Shown here: positions 1 through 8,307 of the stretch, piece after piece | Layout: every line of letters begins with the position of its first letter | Numbering within the stretch: position 1 is the stretch's first letter | Assembly: GCF_014904795.1 (NCBI RefSeq) | Contig: NZ_JACZFS010000017.1 | Location: forward strand, 174,113-238,112 | Origin: Nisaea nitritireducens | GTDB lineage: Bacteria; Pseudomonadota; Alphaproteobacteria; Thalassobaculales; Thalassobaculaceae | Length of the DNA: 64,000 bases | Reading direction: 5' to 3' | Notes under the pieces: generated by a model | Seen by the model: the letters and a program-made list of their open reading frames with translations, nothing else | Database searches by the model: none | Told to the model about the DNA's origin: nothing | Program-made: the position numbers and the translations under genes

Positions 1-224
1 CCGAACCGATCGAGGCGCAGTTCCCATTTCTGGGTCAGCAGAGCACGGTTCAGGATCCCGCTGGCACCGTCCAGATATCCAACCGCCGAGTCCTGGAGTG
101 CCGCAATGTCATTGGCGTCGTCCGGCGCAGTCGCCCCGCCGATCAGGTCCACGCGCAAATGCGCATAGAGGTCAGTCGCAGCAACGACATCACCCGACGG
201 CTCTTCTGTCCGGACGAGAGCCAT
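1..224 (-). CDS. Phage head-tail connector protein, partial (phiE125 gp8-like)
   Basis: The minus-strand frame starts at ATG 224 and runs off the window, giving about 74 residues that begin MALVRTEEPSGD. The sequence has the pattern of phiE125 gp8 / gp6-like head-completion proteins: an early 'DLYAHLRVD' segment, then 'AVGYLDGASGILNRALLTQ' and a WELRLDRF strand. Such proteins join the portal vertex to the tail. The start overlaps the stop of the preceding gene by one base (TAATG), which suggests translational coupling. The C-terminal part lies outside the window. Confidence 0.7.
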   Translation of the reverse strand, partial: MALVRTEEPSGDVVAATDLYAHLRVDLIGGATAPDDANDIAALQDSAVGYLDGASGILNRALLTQKWELRLDRF

Positions 225-565
225 TATTTACCGGCCTTGCGCTGGGTCGGTTTACGGGCGGCCGGCTTGGAAGCACCCTCGTTCTGGGCTGCATCATCGT
301 CGCCGGATTTCTCGGCTTCGCTGACTTTGGCGGCATCACCTTCACCACCTTCGGCGCCCTCGTTTGTGGCCGCACCATCGTCATCAGCCGCTTTCTGATC
401 GGGCTTGTCCTGATCAGGCTTGTTCGCTTCAGCGCCGGCTGACTCGACCAGAACCGCATAACCCTTGTCGCAGATGGATTTGGCTTTTGCAGGAGAAAAC
501 CCCGCCGTCTCACCGGCCATGTAAGGCGTCATGGACCGGACGAATTTCACAAGAACGTTTTCCAT
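224..565 (-). CDS. Hypothetical phage head-region protein, acidic/Ala-rich tail
   Basis: This 113-residue protein has a short ordered N-terminal part (about residues 1-45, MENVLVKFVRSMTPYMAGE..., with a 'FSPAKAKSICDKGYAVLV' segment). A long low-complexity Ala/Asp/Glu/Lys-rich tail follows and ends in a basic stretch. Small proteins of this kind are common between the capsid and connector genes of HK97-like phages, but no defined function is recognised. It is coupled by TAATG to the connector gene downstream. Confidence 0.6.
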   Translation of the reverse strand: MENVLVKFVRSMTPYMAGETAGFSPAKAKSICDKGYAVLVESAGAEANKPDQDKPDQKAADDDGAATNEGAEGGEGDAAKVSEAEKSGDDDAAQNEGASKPAARKPTQRKAGK

Positions 566-574
566 GGAATAACA

Positions 575-594
575 GGCGGGGCATATGCCCCGCC
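575..594 (-). terminator. Perfect 20-bp GC palindrome between head genes
   Basis: GGCGGGGCATATGCCCCGCC is a perfect palindrome between the 625-1095 gene and the 224-565 gene. On the minus strand it is followed by TGTTATT, only a weak T tract. It could be a weak terminator, an mRNA-stabilising hairpin or a protein-binding site. The stem is certain and the role is inferred. Confidence 0.45.
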
Positions 595-624
595 TCCTCT
601 CTCAACTGTCAGGATCAGGAAAGC

Positions 625-1095
625 TCAGACCGGTGAAGAAGACACCGGGTTATCGGTCGCGCCCGCCAGGACATAGACCGCGGCAAGATCAGCCGTGTCC
701 GTGTTGGCCGCCGACAGATCCGGAATGACCTGAACTCGGACGAACGGCCCACAGCCGCTCAGATCGTAGTCCAGCTCGAGCACGCCGGTTTCGGTCGAAC
801 CGCCGCCGCCGCCTGTTGCTTGCACCGCCGACGCCAGAGCCTCGCCGTAATCCGTTGCACCGGTTCCGGCGGCATCCGCAGCGCTCTGCACGTTCGCGGC
901 CAGGGAAAGTGTATCCGCATCGCCCAACGTCGCCGTGTAGGGCACCAGCACTTTCAGGCTGTTGTAACCACGGCGGTCGATGAAAGCACCGTTCGCCTCG
1001 ACATTGTCACCAGCACCGCCGGCAACGACCGCAAGCCCGGCAAGGCCGAAACGGCCAGCAATGAGCGCGCCCGCATTGTTCATGCTTGCATGCAT
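625..1095 (-). CDS. Hypothetical phage structural-region protein
   Basis: This 156-residue protein lies directly downstream of the major capsid gene. The chosen ATG at 1095 has a GGAGAA ribosome-binding site about 7 bases upstream; an internal Met at 1083 is the alternative. It is rich in Ala, Gly, Asp and Thr with a poly-Gly stretch near residue 95, and contains strand-like segments such as 'GVLELDYDLSGCGPFVRVQVIPDL'. Position and composition fit a head-decoration or head-completion protein, but no family is recognised with confidence. Confidence 0.55.
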   Translation of the reverse strand: MHASMNNAGALIAGRFGLAGLAVVAGGAGDNVEANGAFIDRRGYNSLKVLVPYTATLGDADTLSLAANVQSAADAAGTGATDYGEALASAVQATGGGGGSTETGVLELDYDLSGCGPFVRVQVIPDLSAANTDTADLAAVYVLAGATDNPVSSSPV

Positions 1096-1167
1096 TTCTG
1101 TTCTCCATATTCAGAAGATTTGAGGGGGAGCAACGGACCCGGTCGGTCCGTTGCGCAAGGGCAAGCC

Positions 1168-2508
1168 CTAGTAAGTGACGCCAGTCAGCACCGAAAAGGC
1201 CGTGGGGCGCTCAAGCTTGATGTCGCCCTCCATCTCCATGTGGATCATCATTTCGTTCCGCTGATTCAGCGAATGATGATTACCGCCGGACTGGTATGAG
1301 CCCTCAGTCGACAGCCGCACTTCCGCATCGCTGCCATTGGCGATGATCGCCGACGGGCCATTGCCGAACATGATTTCGGTTTCCGCGCCGCCGCCCAGGT
1401 TGGTCGGAATCTGGTTGGTCCGCTGGATCGGGTATCCGAGCAGCGTGTTCTTCGCGTCGATGCTCGGATAAATCTTGTTTCCGTTTGCATCCCGAAGGTC
1501 CGCCAGAAAACCGCGCGTGCGCGGGGCCATGACCCAGTGCCCATCCGTAATCATGATGTTCGCGACTTCGAGCATCGTGACCAGACTGCGAAGGTCGGCT
1601 TCGATTTCAGCCGGGGTTGCCCCCGTCATAACCTTGACGTGCGCTTCGATGATCTGGCGCCGAATACCGAGCGGGACATGCTCCGTTCCAGCACCACGCA
1701 GGAAACCGGCATCCTCGTTGACGGCTGTCTTTTCACGGAGACGCCGTACCACATATCCCTCAAGATTGCGGACCGCCGACTGACTGGAGTTCGCCGCGTT
1801 CAGGAGTTTCCGAGAAATGACCGCTTCGATCGGCAGGCGCTTCGGATCCAGACGGATATCGCCGAATTTGAACTGACCCGGCTCGACAGCATCATTCTCT
1901 CCGGTCCAACCGCCGTTCGGGGAATCCACCTCAGTCGGAAGGATAAGCGTGCCCGGTACGTTCAGAACCTGCGGGTTCATCCGGCGGACGACTGTCATAT
2001 TCTCGAGGCCCGAAATGATCGTGCCCGCAAAATCCGGCATGACCACAGCGCCGCCGGTACTGTAGTCGGTCAGCTGCTGTCCCGCCTTCACCACAGCGGC
2101 GGCGGTTTCGCCATAACTGCGCTCGAGCCAGGCTTCCGGATCAAACCCGGCCCCGTGATGCTTCACCATCATGTCGGAAAGAAGTCGGCGGACCGGCGCG
2201 GCCTTGATTGCTTCGTTGTCGGCATCCGTCCGGATCTGCACGGGCGCCTTCGCAACGGTGCCTTCCGGAACTGCGCGAACGACGGCAGTTTCGGCGGATT
2301 TCCGCTCTGCGTCTTCCATCCGGGCGATTTTGCCTTTCAAGTCATCGACGGCTTTCTTTTGCTCATCGAAAGCTTCATTCGCGGCAACATGGTCTTCGTC
2401 CTTATCGGATTCGGCTTCAGCGGCCGCTTTAACCAGCGTCTCACCGAGACCCTTCAGTTTTTCTTCCGCATCAGCCAGAGCCTGGCGGAGTTCAAGAATG
2501 GTCGGCAT
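1168..2508 (-). CDS. Major capsid protein, HK97 family
   Basis: This 446-residue protein forms the icosahedral shell. Residues 1-75 are a charged, heptad-like coiled coil resembling the delta/scaffold domain that the prohead protease removes. The remainder has HK97-fold features: 'GGAVVMPDFAGTIISGLE' (N-arm/E-loop side), 'LPTEVDSPNGGWTGEND', a long spine-helix region, and 'GYPIQRTNQIPTNLGG' before the C-terminal strands 'IMFGNGPSAII'. The length is normal for phage capsids with an N-terminal scaffold domain. It sits directly after portal and prohead protease, the canonical HK97-type order. A strong terminator (2533-2558) lies between it and the protease gene. Confidence 0.93.
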   Translation of the reverse strand: MPTILELRQALADAEEKLKGLGETLVKAAAEAESDKDEDHVAANEAFDEQKKAVDDLKGKIARMEDAERKSAETAVVRAVPEGTVAKAPVQIRTDADNEAIKAAPVRRLLSDMMVKHHGAGFDPEAWLERSYGETAAAVVKAGQQLTDYSTGGAVVMPDFAGTIISGLENMTVVRRMNPQVLNVPGTLILPTEVDSPNGGWTGENDAVEPGQFKFGDIRLDPKRLPIEAVISRKLLNAANSSQSAVRNLEGYVVRRLREKTAVNEDAGFLRGAGTEHVPLGIRRQIIEAHVKVMTGATPAEIEADLRSLVTMLEVANIMITDGHWVMAPRTRGFLADLRDANGNKIYPSIDAKNTLLGYPIQRTNQIPTNLGGGAETEIMFGNGPSAIIANGSDAEVRLSTEGSYQSGGNHHSLNQRNEMMIHMEMEGDIKLERPTAFSVLTGVTY

Positions 2509-2532
2509 TGGAAATCTCCTTTCAACGCCATT

Positions 2533-2558
2533 AAAAAAAGCCGCCTGAAAAGGCGGCT
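2533..2558 (-). terminator. Rho-independent terminator between prohead protease and capsid genes
   Basis: The minus strand reads AGCCGCCT-TTTC-AGGCGGCT followed by a run of T: an 8-bp perfect stem with a tetraloop and U tract. It lies inside the head operon, 25 bp upstream of the capsid ATG. Capsid expression would therefore need read-through, antitermination or its own promoter. Confidence 0.85.
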
Positions 2559-2599
2559 TGGTTGCCCTCCGCCATCCGGAGGGGACTCGATTGTCAGGA

Positions 2600-3280
2600 T
2601 CAGAGAGCGGACTTCACCTTCGCCGCGGCCCGGCGCATGCGGGCTTGTGTCGCGGCCTTGATCGCAGCCGCGTCCGGCACCTGCTCATCCGCATCGGATT
2701 CGTCGTTCTCCGGCTCCGCCGGGGGGGCGGGCACTGGGGCAACCGGCGCCGTTTCCCGTTTTTCCGTCATCAGTGCGATATTCTTGAGCGCCAACGCCAA
2801 CTGATCGACCGACGACAACTGGCCGCGCTCCACAATCAGCGCTTCGGAGTTGGCGGGAACAGAAACAACGCTGAATTCGATCATCTCGGATTTGTTGTAA
2901 CGCTTGCCGCGCCAGGGTTCCTTGTCATCCATGTTCGACCATTCGAGCGGAATGATGCCGATCGAAACCGCGTTCAGAATTTCCGCCTTGATCAGCCCGT
3001 AGACCTCGTCGCTTTTGGGGGACACCCCTTCGTCCGGGAACTGCACCGTGGCCTCGATCGTGTCCCCCTTGATGCGGATATCAGTACAGCGCGCAATCGG
3101 TTCGGCGCGGCGATGCTGATTCAGGACAATCGGGTTCAGCCGGTAGGCCGCCAGATCGATACCTTTGACCTCGATGATATCGCCGTCACGATCCAGCGAA
3201 GACGTGGAGACCACAACCCGCACCTGCCGCTCACCAACGGCCTTGGCTATACCGCCAACATATTCACGACTGATCGACAT
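2600..3280 (-). CDS. Prohead (capsid maturation) serine protease, HK97 gp4 / U35-S78 type
   Basis: This protease cleaves the capsid scaffold domain during head maturation. The start chosen is Met at 3280 (MSISREYVGG), giving 226 residues; the frame extends 14 codons upstream to 3322 but would overlap the portal gene further. Visible features are 'RQVRVVVSTSSLDRDGDII', 'VVLNQHRR'-like catalytic-His context (VLNQHRRAEP), and 'AVSIGIIPLEW...IEFSVVSVPANSEAL', the conserved serine-containing 'S-I-G'/'EFSVVSVPAN' block. A C-terminal Pro/Ala/Glu-rich segment (about 165-226) is low complexity. It overlaps the portal 3' end by 17 bases. Confidence 0.88.
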   Translation of the reverse strand: MSISREYVGGIAKAVGERQVRVVVSTSSLDRDGDIIEVKGIDLAAYRLNPIVLNQHRRAEPIARCTDIRIKGDTIEATVQFPDEGVSPKSDEVYGLIKAEILNAVSIGIIPLEWSNMDDKEPWRGKRYNKSEMIEFSVVSVPANSEALIVERGQLSSVDQLALALKNIALMTEKRETAPVAPVPAPPAEPENDESDADEQVPDAAAIKAATQARMRRAAAKVKSAL

Positions 3281-4598
3281 TTTCCGCACCTTCCTCCGCG
3301 TTCCCCGCGGGCTCGTCGTCATCGTTTACAACCGGATCCTTGCCGCCTGCAGGCGTCGTCATGACGTGATTGCCTTCTGCATCAACAAAGGCCGTATTGA
3401 GCGGCCGGGCATAGACGTCGCCGCCTGGCGTCGGGTTGCGGCCCTCCTCGAGACGCCACTCATTCGGCGTCATCGAACCGCCCATGACCTGCATCCGATT
3501 ACCTTCCTGTCGCGCCTTGAAATTGGCCCGCAGCAAACGGCTCACCTCAAATTCTACAAAGTGATCTTCTGGAAGATCGAAGGCTCGGCTGTATTCAGCC
3601 TCGAACGCCTCCAGAACCGGCATTAGACTCTGGTCATAGTAGGACCGCGTTGATTCCGAGGCGTTGTTGTTCGTCATCCGGTCCAGCATGCCAATCATGC
3701 TCAATGGAACACGGAACGCCCGGGCTATTTCCTCAATGCTGAACTTCCGTTGTTCCAGGAACTGCGCGTCGACACTGCTCATGCCAACAGCTTTCCACTC
3801 CATGCCCTCCTCGAGCACTGGCGTCTTGCCTGCGTTCTCCAGGCCCGACTGACGTTCCGCCCATGATTTCTCAAGGCGCCGCGCCGCTGGGTCGGATAGC
3901 TGTTTAGGATGCACCAGGACTCCAGACGGAGACGCACCGTTCGCCATCATGTAGCCGCTCAATTTCTCCCCGGCGATTGCGTTGCCAATGGTGGCGCGCA
4001 TTTGGGCCAGCGGCGACAGCCCTACCATCCCGTCGAAGGTCAAGCCCTTGACGTGCATGACGTCATAGGCCGGAACCATCATCGGCTTGCTTCCGAGCAT
4101 CGCCGTTTCCAGCGTGCCCGACCGCGCTATCGAATAGAACAAGCTCCCATCCGTTGCCTCGTAGAGCGTGACCGATCCGGGATGGACCGGCCAAAGTCCG
4201 GTCGGGCGGCCATATTGGTCCCGCAAAATCACCGAAATAGCATTGCCGCGAAACCCAAGCGCCGCTGCCTGGGCCATGTTGAATGACTGCATCGTCATAT
4301 GCTGGTTCGGGCGCTTCAGTATCCCATACAGCGGATGATCCGTTGCAGGATCCCGGCCCCCGTCCTTCCGCCGGCGCCACAAATTCAACGGCAGTTTGCC
4401 GACATCTTCAGCGATCACCCGTACACAGGCATAGACCGCAGACACACACATAGCCGTGCTGTCTGTTACCCGCTCGCCCGATGGCGTTCTCCTGCCGCCC
4501 ACCAATTCGAGGAATGGTTCTGTGGGGTTCTGGAGCGTTCCCAGACTGGATTTCTCGACCGGCCGAAACAGCGATCGCAGACGATCTGCAACAGACAT
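3264..4598 (-). CDS. Phage portal protein, HK97 family
   Basis: This 444-residue protein forms the dodecameric DNA-entry vertex. Family features include 'MCVSAVYACVRVIAEDVGKLPLNLW' near residue 50, 'HPLYGILKRPNQHMTMQSF', 'GLSPLAQMRATIGNAIAGE', and 'IEEIARAFRVPLSMIGMLDRMTNNN', followed by 'QSLMPVLEAFEAEYSRAF' (clip/wing helices). The length is typical for the HK97 portal family. It lies between terminase and prohead protease; the 3' end overlaps the protease gene. Confidence 0.93.
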   Translation of the reverse strand: MSVADRLRSLFRPVEKSSLGTLQNPTEPFLELVGGRRTPSGERVTDSTAMCVSAVYACVRVIAEDVGKLPLNLWRRRKDGGRDPATDHPLYGILKRPNQHMTMQSFNMAQAAALGFRGNAISVILRDQYGRPTGLWPVHPGSVTLYEATDGSLFYSIARSGTLETAMLGSKPMMVPAYDVMHVKGLTFDGMVGLSPLAQMRATIGNAIAGEKLSGYMMANGASPSGVLVHPKQLSDPAARRLEKSWAERQSGLENAGKTPVLEEGMEWKAVGMSSVDAQFLEQRKFSIEEIARAFRVPLSMIGMLDRMTNNNASESTRSYYDQSLMPVLEAFEAEYSRAFDLPEDHFVEFEVSRLLRANFKARQEGNRMQVMGGSMTPNEWRLEEGRNPTPGGDVYARPLNTAFVDAEGNHVMTTPAGGKDPVVNDDDEPAGNAEEGAENVDQS

Positions 4599-4606
4599 CC
4601 GAACTC

Positions 4607-6352
4607 CTATATCGACCTAATTCCGCGATCCTCATAGACAGACACGCTGTCCTCGATTTCGCCCTGTATGACCGGAGCAATGGCATTCACAATCGCATCA
4701 ATGCCGTCGATCTTATTTGGCGACATAGGCGACTCTTTCTTCGGAATGATCGAACCATTCACGTGGCGCGTGACCACTGCGTTTGATGCCATCCAGGTCA
4801 TAATCGGGTTGCCGTCATGGATCAGACGGGACTTCGGTATTCTGGCCTTTACCCGCCGCTCCAGATCCTTTGCCGGATCCGTCACATTCGGCGCTGACTT
4901 GTGCAGGATCGACGCAATCGGGTTGTCAGGCGATGCCATCTCCCGGTTCAGACGAGACGCCATGGCCTGCGCCGCGGCGAACTGGTCAAACGTCACGTGC
5001 CGAACCGAAAAGGTTTCGATCCACTCCACGATTTGCTGCTCGATAACGTCATGGTCGACCCAGTCACCTGGCGTCAGGTTCAGGAAACCCTGATCACGCC
5101 ACGCCCGATAAGGCGCGATCCCGGTCCCCTGCGAATTTTCGGCATCTTCCAGAACCGCTTCCGGCAGATAAAACACCGGCTTGATAAGCAGGCAGTCATC
5201 GGGCGTGATCGCGGAAAGAAGGATCGCCGTTATGTCATCCTTGTCGGCAAGGTCGCCGCCAATGAAACACTCGAGCCCTTCGAAGTCAGACCAGTCCAGA
5301 TCCGTATCCGCGCATTTCTTCCAGGCGGTCATGTTCAACCAGGCCGATGCGGCGTTCAGCCACATGTTCAGCCGCTTGGTCTTGAACTCCCCTTCCGATG
5401 CCGGCGACGCCATAGCGTCCCGGGCGTAGTCGCGCATGGTCGAGAGTTTAGGCGTCACCCCGATCATGGGGTTCGCCTTGATCCACTTCGTCTCGTCGTA
5501 AGGATCATCGCCCTCATCGAGGGTGAAGATGATCCCGAAATAATGGTCCGCCTCGAGGATGCCCTCGAGCACTTTGGTCACATACTGGCGTTGCTCGTAA
5601 CAGACACCCGCCGTGTTGTAGCCAGCCGTCGTAATGATCCAGAGCAGCGGTTGTTCCCGCGCTCCGAAAGCCGACTTGATAACATCGAAAAGCCCGCGAT
5701 CCTTGTGTGCGTGCAGCTCGTCCAGGATTCCGACATGCGGGTTCCAGCCATCCTGCGTCGAACTCTTCGAGTTGATCGGCTGCACAATGCCGTCATTCGC
5801 ACCGCAACTGATCGAATTGGCCCAGGCCTTGACCGCAAAGTGTTCCTGCAGCGCCGGCGTCCGCTCCACCATCTTCTTGGCCGGGCCGAAAACCTTCTTG
5901 GCCTGCGCGCCCGTGGTCGCCCCGATGATGATTTCCGGGCCGGGCTCGTCCTCACAGCACAGGCAGTACAGCGCAACGCCTGCAGTCAGCGTCGATTTGG
6001 CTCCCTTCCTCGCCATCTCGATATAGACACTCTTGAAGCGCCGCAGCCCGGTCTTCTTCTCCCGCCAGCCAAACACAACGCACAGGATGAAAACCTGTGC
6101 TGGCTCAAGCTGGATCGTTGCCGTCTCCCAGACACCCTGAATGTGCGGCAACTTTTCGATGAAATCGCAGACATCGACCGCGTGCCATTCATCGAACTCA
6201 TACGGCCAGCGCTTTTTTTTCAGATCGTCCAGGTGTCGCTTCGCAGCCTGCCGAACGAATTTGCAGTGCTTCTTGCCGCTGCGATCGCGCGCCGCTTCAT
6301 GCGCGAATGCGTTTGCAATCGCGACATAGTCCCGCTTCTCGTCAGCCATCAA
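4607..6352 (-). CDS. Terminase large subunit (ATPase/nuclease)
   Basis: This is the 581-residue packaging motor. The ATPase domain shows 'FKSVYIEMARKGAKST' with the Walker A-like loop at about residues 114-121, and the Walker B/catalytic region 'HVGILDELHAHKD'. The C-terminal nuclease domain starts around 'CFIGGDLADKDDITAILL', containing the metal-binding Asp residues. The N-terminal 'WPYEFDEWHAVDVCDFIEKL' and 'QLEPAQVFIL' (adenine-binding Q motif region) are typical of the HK97/Terminase_1 group. MMADEK has two adjacent Met codons. It ends 8 bp before the portal ATG. Confidence 0.93.
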   Translation of the reverse strand: MMADEKRDYVAIANAFAHEAARDRSGKKHCKFVRQAAKRHLDDLKKKRWPYEFDEWHAVDVCDFIEKLPHIQGVWETATIQLEPAQVFILCVVFGWREKKTGLRRFKSVYIEMARKGAKSTLTAGVALYCLCCEDEPGPEIIIGATTGAQAKKVFGPAKKMVERTPALQEHFAVKAWANSISCGANDGIVQPINSKSSTQDGWNPHVGILDELHAHKDRGLFDVIKSAFGAREQPLLWIITTAGYNTAGVCYEQRQYVTKVLEGILEADHYFGIIFTLDEGDDPYDETKWIKANPMIGVTPKLSTMRDYARDAMASPASEGEFKTKRLNMWLNAASAWLNMTAWKKCADTDLDWSDFEGLECFIGGDLADKDDITAILLSAITPDDCLLIKPVFYLPEAVLEDAENSQGTGIAPYRAWRDQGFLNLTPGDWVDHDVIEQQIVEWIETFSVRHVTFDQFAAAQAMASRLNREMASPDNPIASILHKSAPNVTDPAKDLERRVKARIPKSRLIHDGNPIMTWMASNAVVTRHVNGSIIPKKESPMSPNKIDGIDAIVNAIAPVIQGEIEDSVSVYEDRGIRSI

Positions 6353-6364
6353 ATGAGTTGGTAA

Positions 6365-6835
6365 CTATCGCTTACCGTTGCGCGCGAAGGGATTGGCGGA
6401 TGACTGAGCACCCCCGCACTCGTCTCCCGCTGGCTTACCGCCAGAAACAACGCGCGACTTCAATCCAACAAGCCCGAACATTTCGCCAAGCGTCCGCCAC
6501 TGCTGAATGTAAGAGGATGGTATGGGAACGCTTCCGTCCTCACCGTTTTCACCCCGAATGGACCAGGCCGCCTGTAAATGCGCGGTCATCACGCACCATT
6601 GGCCGAAACTCATGGCATCGCATGGTTTCAGTGTCCCCATTCTCTCAGCGGCCGGCGCGTAGTCTTTCCAGATGATCTCAGCGGAGGTTGGAATGCCGTC
6701 AGGAATTTGGACCTTCTCTCCGGTAGAGTCCGAATTCGCCACATCGAGCACGACAGCAATATCACGTGATGGCTGCGCAGTACCGCGCCGGCGTTTCTCG
6801 CTCGGAGGTGTGGTCTTGCGTCCGCGTTGTGCCAT
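6365..6835 (-). CDS. Terminase small subunit, P27-like
   Basis: This 156-residue protein directly precedes the large subunit. It begins with a basic, Thr/Pro/Ser-rich segment and then carries the P27-family pattern 'PDGIPTSAEIIWKDYAPAAERMGTLKPCDAMSFGQWCVMTAHLQAAW', ending in 'RTLGEMFGLVGLKSRV' and a variable tail. Small terminases bind the packaging start site on phage DNA. The four AT-rich direct repeats just upstream (6869-6935) are plausible binding targets. Confidence 0.83.
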   Translation of the reverse strand: MAQRGRKTTPPSEKRRRGTAQPSRDIAVVLDVANSDSTGEKVQIPDGIPTSAEIIWKDYAPAAERMGTLKPCDAMSFGQWCVMTAHLQAAWSIRGENGEDGSVPIPSSYIQQWRTLGEMFGLVGLKSRVVSGGKPAGDECGGAQSSANPFARNGKR

Positions 6836-6868
6836 GACAACCAGTCTCCAGAAACTACGATCGAGCCA

Positions 6869-6935
6869 GAAATTTTAATTCGTTCAGAAATTTTAATTCC
6901 GCACCGAAATTTTAATTCAGTCGGAAATTTTAATT
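6869..6935. repeat. Four direct repeats GAAATTTTAATT, candidate packaging/operator site
   Basis: The 12-mer GAAATTTTAATT occurs exactly four times, at 6869, 6887, 6906 and 6924, with spacing 18, 19, 18 bp. The array lies between the HNH nuclease gene and the terS start (6835). In HK97-type phages with an HNH gene next to terS, cos or pac sites lie in this interval. The array is certain; its role as a TerS or regulator binding site is inference. Confidence 0.85.
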
Positions 6936-7046
6936 TGCACGCGCAAAAATTTGACCCCCACGCCGGTCCCCGAGACCATGCCCGGATGGATCAGACGCCC
7001 CCTACCCTTGGGGCTTTTGGGGCCAGTTTGGCACTAATTCACGCAT

Positions 7047-7370
7047 TCACGCAGACCCTGAGCGCTCAATCCGCTGTTTCGCGCCGTCGTGGTGCGTTTT
7101 GCAGAGCGATTGAAGATTCGACGCATCGAAAAACAGGTTCTCGTCGCCCCGATGCGGTTTTACGTGATCGCAGATATTGGCTGCCGTCGTGCGGCCCTCA
7201 TTCAAGCAGAACAGACACAGCGGCTCGCTGTTCAATTGTGCTGCGCGCATCCGCCTCCACCGAGCCGTCTTATACCAGGACCGCGCCTCGCTCCCGCGTC
7301 GGCGCTTATCGTAGCGCTTGCGGCGGTGCCTATCTGGTGCGGCAAGACGAAGAGAGCCTGGACGCTTCAT
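7047..7370 (-). CDS. HNH endonuclease (phage packaging-associated)
   Basis: This 107-residue protein has a basic N-terminus and a compact HNH fold: a zinc pair 'CLFCLNEGR', then 'ICDHVKPHRGDENLFFDASNLQSLCKTHHDGAKQR', with the HxxP-like 'DHVKPH', the N-containing 'ASNLQSLC' and the final 'CKTHH'. HNH nucleases beside terS/terL are part of the packaging machinery in many HK97-like phages and help the terminase cut DNA. It is the first gene of the leftward late block and is separated from terS by the GAAATTTTAATT array. Confidence 0.9.
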   Translation of the reverse strand: MKRPGSLRLAAPDRHRRKRYDKRRRGSEARSWYKTARWRRMRAAQLNSEPLCLFCLNEGRTTAANICDHVKPHRGDENLFFDASNLQSLCKTHHDGAKQRIERSGSA

Positions 7371-7483
7371 TTCGCCTCACTGTCACAAGGATTTCACAAC
7401 TCGCAGCTGACCAGATAGCCCAATCAGCACTCTTGCTATGACGGCCATCTTTCCCAAGACGCCACCGTGGAGAAAACAGCACT

Positions 7484-7515
7484 AAAAAACCCGCACGGGA
7501 TAAACCGGCGGGCTT
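7484..7515 (-). terminator. Rho-independent terminator at cargo/late-gene junction
   Basis: On the minus strand AAGCCCGC pairs with GCGGGTT across a 13-base loop, followed by a T-rich stretch. It separates the cargo region from the HNH-terS late block, so that leftward transcripts from 7625-7831 would stop before the phage late genes. Confidence 0.65.
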
Positions 7516-7624
7516 CAAACACGATTGTTCAACAATGACACATACTATGTATAGATTTGGCCCAAATGTATAGTACGAAATGCGGAGCCTTCCTATTTTC
7601 TTCGCTGACCAGGACTCACCCCCA

Positions 7625-7831
7625 TTAATCAAACAGTTTCAGTTGGTCGCGTTCTTTCTGTTCCTTAAAAACTTCAGGTTCATGATGCCTTCGCCTCTTC
7701 GAGAGCTTGTCGGTCATTTCTTGTGGTACAGCAGACAAATCTGAAACATGGCTGTTGGTCTGCTCTCTCTTTACAAGATCAACGAGAAGACAAATGAGTC
7801 CCCCATCTGCTGCTTGCCAGAAATAGGGCAT
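7625..7831 (-). CDS. Hypothetical small protein
   Basis: This 68-residue frame (MPYFWQAADGGLICLL...) ends in a charged segment 'KRRRHHEPEVFKEQKERDQLKLFD'. It lies at the left edge of the cargo region, followed by the terminator at 7484-7515, which supports leftward transcription. No family is recognised and the ribosome-binding site is poor. It may be real or chance. Confidence 0.4.
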   Translation of the reverse strand: MPYFWQAADGGLICLLVDLVKREQTNSHVSDLSAVPQEMTDKLSKRRRHHEPEVFKEQKERDQLKLFD

Positions 7832-7948
7832 TGCGTGTCCGTCTCTTTTTCACCGGAGCGCCATTCTACGGGCTGGAAAGTCTCCTCAAATTCAAAAATC
7901 GCCCTCCGCTGTCCATTGCTTCAATGAGCTATCGAAGGGGAGTCTCAA

Positions 7949-8245
7949 ATGGTGAAACCTATGGCCCAAATTGACTACATCCGTATGCCGAGCGAACCGC
8001 CGTCCAATCTAGTCGAAACTTTGCAAAGAGATGTTTTCTACAATGACGACGTCGAGATCGGACTAGGCCTTTCATTTCATTGCTACCGGCGGATCTACGA
8101 GCACCTGCGGTCACATGGAATGGTTTTAGAATATACAAAACCCGAAGAATTGATCGGCACCATTCCCAAGAACGGCAGCGCTGAACTAGCCGATATGGCT
8201 GAAACATCAAAGTCACGCAATAAGTTGGGATTGCCTATGAGCTAA
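7949..8245 (+). CDS. Small conserved protein, left copy flanking the cargo
   Basis: This 98-residue protein has a strong ribosome-binding site (GGGGAG) before ATG 7949. Its first 63 residues match the product of the 25254-25457 gene at roughly three of four positions, including 'DDVEIGLGLSFHCYR' and 'EHLRSHG'. The left copy has a longer C-terminus (IGTIPKNGSAEL...). The two genes point into the cargo from each side. The function is unknown; a core with Cys, His and Phe residues suggests a small folded protein. Confidence 0.7.
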   Translation: MVKPMAQIDYIRMPSEPPSNLVETLQRDVFYNDDVEIGLGLSFHCYRRIYEHLRSHGMVLEYTKPEELIGTIPKNGSAELADMAETSKSRNKLGLPMS

Positions 8246-8258
8246 TTCCAGGCATCTA

Positions 8259-8307
8259 AAGCAGCGGCGCTCATGTTTTAATCGAATTAACATTTTCGCC
8301 GCTGCTT
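8259..8307 (+). terminator. Perfect 11-bp inverted repeat after the left small gene
   Basis: AAGCAGCGGCG (8259-8269) and CGCCGCTGCTT (8297-8307) are exact complements with a 27-base AT-rich loop, starting 13 bp after the 8245 stop. The right-hand copy of the gene is also followed by a perfect hairpin. A terminator role is likely but the T tract is weak. Confidence 0.5.

Noticed and set aside
1537..2661. 374-codon plus-strand frame opposite the capsid gene
   Set aside because: Antisense shadow of the HK97 capsid coding sequence; no start signal and no family resemblance.
4901..6364. Long plus-strand frame (487 codons) opposite the terminase large subunit
   Set aside because: It is the antisense shadow of a well-supported terminase gene with GC-rich codon bias; the product has no domain character and is full of Arg/His runs.
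7330..7632. 100-codon minus-strand frame between HNH and the terminator
   Set aside because: Contains the terminator stem-loop (7484-7515) and has no family character.
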